Source: Actinomadura luzonensis (GTDB lineage Bacteria; Actinomycetota; Actinomycetes; Streptosporangiales; Streptosporangiaceae). From it: 64,000 bases of DNA. The stretch lies in assembly GCF_022664455.2 (NCBI RefSeq), contig NZ_JAKRKC020000001.1, forward strand, positions 496,001 to 560,000, written 5' to 3'. The notes beneath the pieces were generated by a model that was given only the letters and a program-made list of their open reading frames with translations, made no database searches and was not told the DNA's origin. Positions 60,261-64,000 of this stretch are shown one piece after another. Both the position numbers and the translations under genes were made by a program. The first letter of the stretch is position 1. Every line of letters starts with the position of its first letter.

Positions 60261-63200
60261 TCAGGCCGACTCGCGCTCTCTGAGCCGCTGACTGACGACT
60301 TGCGTGACCCCGTCGCCACGCATCGACACGCCGTAGAGCGCGTCGGCGATCTCCATCGTGCGCTTGTTGTGCGTGATGACGATGAGCTGGGAGCTCTGCC
60401 GCAGCTCCTCGAAGAGCGTCAGCAGCCGCTGCGTGTTGGTGTCGTCGAGGGCCGCCTCGACCTCGTCCATCACGTAGAACGGCGACGGCCGCGCCTTGAA
60501 GATCGAGATCAGGAACGCCACCGCCGTCAGCGACCGCTCACCGCCCGACAGCAGCGACAGCCGCTTGACCTTCTTGCCCGGCGGCCGGGCCTCGACCTCG
60601 ATGCCGGTGGTCAGCATGTCGCTCGGGTCGGTGAGCACCAGCCGGCCGTCGCCGCCGGGGAAGACGCGGGTGAAGATCTGCTCGAACTCGCGGGCGACGT
60701 CCTCGTAGGCGGAGGCGAACATCTGCTCCACCCGGTCGTCGACCTCCTTGACCACGGTCAGCAGGTCGCGCCGGGTCTTCTTCAGGTCTTCGAGCTGCGA
60801 GGTCAGGAACGCGTGCCGCTCCTCCAGCGCCGCGAACTCCTCCAGCGCGAGCGGGTTGACCTTGCCGAGCTGGGTCATCTGCCGCTCGGCGGCCCTGGCC
60901 CGCCGCTCCTGCTCCTCACGCACGTACGGAACCGGCGGCTCGCCGGGGACCGGGACGTCCGGGCCGTACTCGGCGATCAGCGCCTCGACCTCGACACCGA
61001 ACTCCTCCAGCGCCCGCTGCTCCATCTGCTCCAGCCGCAGCCGCTGCTCGGTGCGCGCGACCTCGCTGCCGTGCACCCGGTTGACCAGCTTGTCGAGCTC
61101 CTGGCCGAGCTCGCGCACCCGCAGGCGCACCTGCTTCAGCTCGGCGTCCACGGCGACCCGGGCGAGGTCGGCCTCGTCGCGCTCCCTGGCGGCCAGCCGC
61201 ACCGACTCGGCGAGGACGGCCAGCACCCGCTGCGCCCCCTTGCTGACGGCCTCGGCCAGCGCCGCCTGACGCCGCCGCCTGGCCCGCTGGGCGGCCGCCT
61301 GGGCGCGTTCCTCGCGTTCGCGGCGGGCGGCCCGCAGGAGGGCGTCGGCGCGGCCGTCGATGCCCTTGACGCGCTCCTCGGCGGTGCGCACCTGGAGGCG
61401 GGTGTCCATCTCGCGCTGCCGGGCCGCCTCGCAGGCGGTGGCCAGCTCGTCGCGGAGGTCGGTGGTGGGCTCGGACTCGAGCTCCTGGGCGTACTCGGCC
61501 TCGGCCAGCCGGATCTCCAGCTCGGCCAGCTCCTCCAGGCCCTCGGCGCGGGCCTCCTCGGCCTTGACGACGCTCGCGGCCAGGCGCTCGGCCTCGGCGC
61601 GGGCGGCGTTGGCGGCGGCCTCCAGCTGGGCCAGCCGCCGGGCGGCGGCGGCGTTGCGCTGGTCGGCCTCGCGCTGGCGGCCCCTGACCTGGTCGAGCGC
61701 GCCCTGGGCGGCGCTCACCCCGGCCTGGGCGGTGGTGACGGCGGTCTGGGCCTCGTTGACCCGGGCCTGGGCGGCCTCCAGCGCGGCCTGGGCGCGCTGC
61801 TCGCCGGCGATCGCCTCGTCGAGGGCCGCCGCGGTCTCCTCCGCCCGGCCCTCGGCCTCCTCAAGGTCTCTGACGGCCTCGTCGAAGGCGGCCCGGACCT
61901 GGAGCACGGACTGCCCGCCCGCCGCGCCGCCGCTCGCCACGCGGGCGCCCACGACGTCGCCGGCCATGGTGACGGCCCGCAGCTCAGGGTGCCGCTCGAC
62001 GAGCGCCCGCGCGGCCTCCAGGTCGCCGACGACGGCGACGTCGCGAAGGACGTGGTCGAGGGCGGGCCGCAGGTGGTCGGGGACGGTCACCAGCTCGGCC
62101 GCCCACCGCGCCCCTTCCGGCGCGGCCGCCCTGGCGCCGTCCGCGGCGCCCGGGAGGGCGACCAGCAGGGTGGCCTGGCCGGCGTCCTTGGCGCGCAGCA
62201 GGTCGAGGGCCCGCACCGCCGTGTCGAGGGTGCTGACCGCGATCGCCTCGGCGACCGGGCCGAGCACGGCGGCGACCGCCGCCTCCGCGCCGGGGGCGAC
62301 CTGGAGGGCGACGGCCAGCGGCCCGAGCACCCCGGCGAGATCGGCCTCCAGCACGGCCGCGCCGCCGTCGCCTTGGCCAGGCCCAGCTCCAGCGCGTCGC
62401 GACGGGCGGCCAGCGCGGCGGCCGCGCGCTGCGCCTGCTGGTCGGCGGCCCGCGCCGTGGCGACCGCCGAGCGGGCCGCCTGCAGCCCGGAACGCGGCCC
62501 GTCCAGCGCGGCCTTGGCCTCCTCCGCCGCCGCCCTGGCCTCGTCGGCGACGGCCCTGGCCGCCTCGACCGCGGCCTGCGCGGTGGCCAGCTCCTCGGCC
62601 AGCGCGGGGTCGGCGGCGGGCTCCTCCAGCCGCCGGGCCTCCAAATCGTCGCTCGCCTGCCGCTCGCGCCCCTCGGCGTCGGCCACGGCCTGCCGGAGCC
62701 GGCCGATCTCCTCCTCGGCGGCGCGGGCGCGGCTGCGTACGGAGTCGACCTGGCCGCGCAGCTTCGCCAGGCCCTCGCGGCGGTCGGCGGCGGCCCGCGC
62801 GGCCAGCGAGAGCCGCCGTTCCTCGGCGCTCAGCTCGGCCTCGTGCCCGGCCCGCGCCTCGACCGCCTGCTCCAGCAGCTCCTGCGCCTGCTCCAGCTCG
62901 GCCTTGAGTATCAGCTCGCGCTCGCGCACCTCGGCCGCCTCGCGTTCGAGGTCTTCGGGGTCGCGGCCGCGGCGCTCGATGGCGGCGGCGTCGAGGGCGT
63001 GCCGGTGGCGCTCGGCGGCGAGCTGCTCCAGGCCGGTGATGCGCTCACGCAGCGAGGACAGGCGGAAGAAGGTCTCCTGGGCGGCGGCGAGGCGCGGCTG
63101 GGCCTCGGCCTCGGCGGCCTCCAGCGCGCCCTCGCGCTGCTGGGCCTCGGCCAGCTCGGCCTCCACCTGGGCCCGCCTGGCGGTGATCGCGGCCTCGTCG

Positions 63201-63937
63201 GCGGCCTCGCGCTCCAGGGTGGCCCGCAGCGTGCCGACGTCGTCGGCGAGCAGCCGCAGCCGGGCGTCGCGGAGGTCGGCCTGGATGACGGCGGCCTTGC
63301 GGGCGATCTCGGCCTGCCGGCCGAGCGGCTTGAGCTGGCGGCGCAGCTCGGTGGCGAGGTCCTGGACGCGGGTCAGGTTGGCCTGCATGGCGTCCAGCTT
63401 GCGCAGCGCCTTCTCCTTGCGCTTGCGGTGCTTGAGCACGCCGGCGGCCTCTTCGATGAAGGCCCTGCGGTCCTCGGGGCCGGCGTGCAGCACGGCGTCG
63501 AGCTGGCCCTGGCCGACGATGACGTGCATCTCGCGGCCGATGCCGGAGTCGGACAGCAGCTCCTGGATGTCCAGCAGGCGGCAGGTGTCGCCGTTGATCG
63601 CGTACTCGCTCTGGCCGGAGCGGAACATCAGCCGGCTGATCGTGACCTCGGTGTAGTCGATCGGCAGCGCGCCGTCGGTGTTGTCGATGGTCAGCGTCAC
63701 CTCGGCGCGCCCGAGCGGCGGGCGGGAGGAGGTGCCGGCGAAGATGACGTCCTCCATCTTGCCGCCGCGCAGCGACTTGGCGCTGTGCTCGCCCATGACC
63801 CAGGCGAGGGCGTCGACGACGTTGGACTTGCCGGAGCCGTTGGGGCCCACCACGCAGGTGATGCCGGGCTCGAACCGCAGGGCGGTGGCGGAGGCGAAGG
63901 ACTTGAAGCCGCGCAGGGTGAGGGTCTTCAGGTACAA
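60261..63937 (-). pseudogene. smc: Chromosome segregation ATPase SMC, interrupted by a frameshift
   Basis: A repaired length of 1225 residues. The N-terminal head has Walker [16 protein letters not shown] and an R-loop; two coiled coils flank a hinge around residues 500-650; the C-terminal head has LSGGERSLTAVAFLISI and Walker B FYVMDEVEAALDD. The reading frame shifts near 62365-62372. The N-terminal frame reads LELGLAKAT, whereas the downstream frame resumes at [13 protein letters not shown], and one inserted G (GGCGGACGG for GGCGACGG) would join them. Because SMC is rarely lost, a sequencing error is more likely than a true break. Start TTG 63937 with AAGGGGG upstream. Confidence 0.93.
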
Positions 63938-64000
63938 GCGCGACCCCCTTCTCCCTGACCGGACTTCCGGGAAAGCCTACTGGTCCCGGTCGCCCGGCGC

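Overview
The window is a high-GC chromosome segment with actinobacterial features: GTG and TTG starts, ATGA/GTGA start-stop overlaps, DtxR/IdeR-type iron boxes, a SigR-like sigma factor, FtsY and SMC side by side, and AfsR-style NB-ARC/LuxR regulators. My inference is a filamentous actinomycete of the Streptosporangiales type (Nonomuraea-like); no 16S or tRNA gene is present to prove it. I found no CRISPR array, tRNA or rRNA. Almost all of the sequence is coding.

Layout. 1-10.1 kb: a divergent MFS/ArsR-like pair, then a SorC-type regulator followed by a tightly coupled seven-gene sugar or polyol operon (binding protein, ATPase, permease, two FGGY kinases, histidine phosphatase, 2-hydroxyacid dehydrogenase), with a matching operator in front of both the regulator and the operon. 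10.1-13.2 kb: a convergent CUT1 sugar ABC operon behind a perfect LacI-type palindrome, with no LacI gene nearby. 13.3-16.8 kb: a truncated AMP-ligase-like gene and a frameshifted NB-ARC/TPR/LuxR regulator. 16.8-20.1 kb: an ABC exporter and, tail to tail, a penicillin-binding-protein homologue whose catalytic serine is alanine. 20.2-23.3 kb: a MerR/aldo-keto reductase pair with two MerR operators and an IS1634-like element inserted at the reductase stop codon. 23.3-31.2 kb: TetR, GH1 glycosidase, an ECF sigma remnant, a secreted coiled-coil protein, a large secreted M14 carboxypeptidase and an aldehyde dehydrogenase. 31.3-41.1 kb: an alpha/beta hydrolase, two tandem [AMP-ligase-like + NB-ARC/LuxR] modules, and a TetR regulator. 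41.1-52.9 kb: TypA, a large membrane protein behind an AT-rich structured leader, a DUF2461 protein, a polysaccharide deacetylase, a Xre-cupin/DMT transporter pair, a MEDS-ATPase facing a SigR-like sigma factor, and a Cds1-like PLP enzyme overlapping a DUF72 gene. 53-57 kb: an iron-box-controlled FecCD-FecCD-ATPase operon overlapping an MFS gene. 57-64 kb: a TPR protein preceded by a 24-residue peptide ORF, then ftsY and a frameshifted smc.

The most system-like signal is the threefold pairing of short, catalytically incomplete AMP-ligase-like proteins (13279-14052, 34769-35197, 39565-40308) with NB-ARC/TPR/LuxR regulators (14398-16757, 32130-34760, 35254-39513). All three short genes have the same pair of sequence boxes upstream. 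One regulator carries an insertion of about 620 residues of low-complexity repeats at the junction of its ATPase subdomains. Other notable items are the serine-less PBP, the 24-residue peptide with its TPR partner, and the two-kinase sugar operon. Single-base frameshifts in smc and in one regulator may be sequencing errors.
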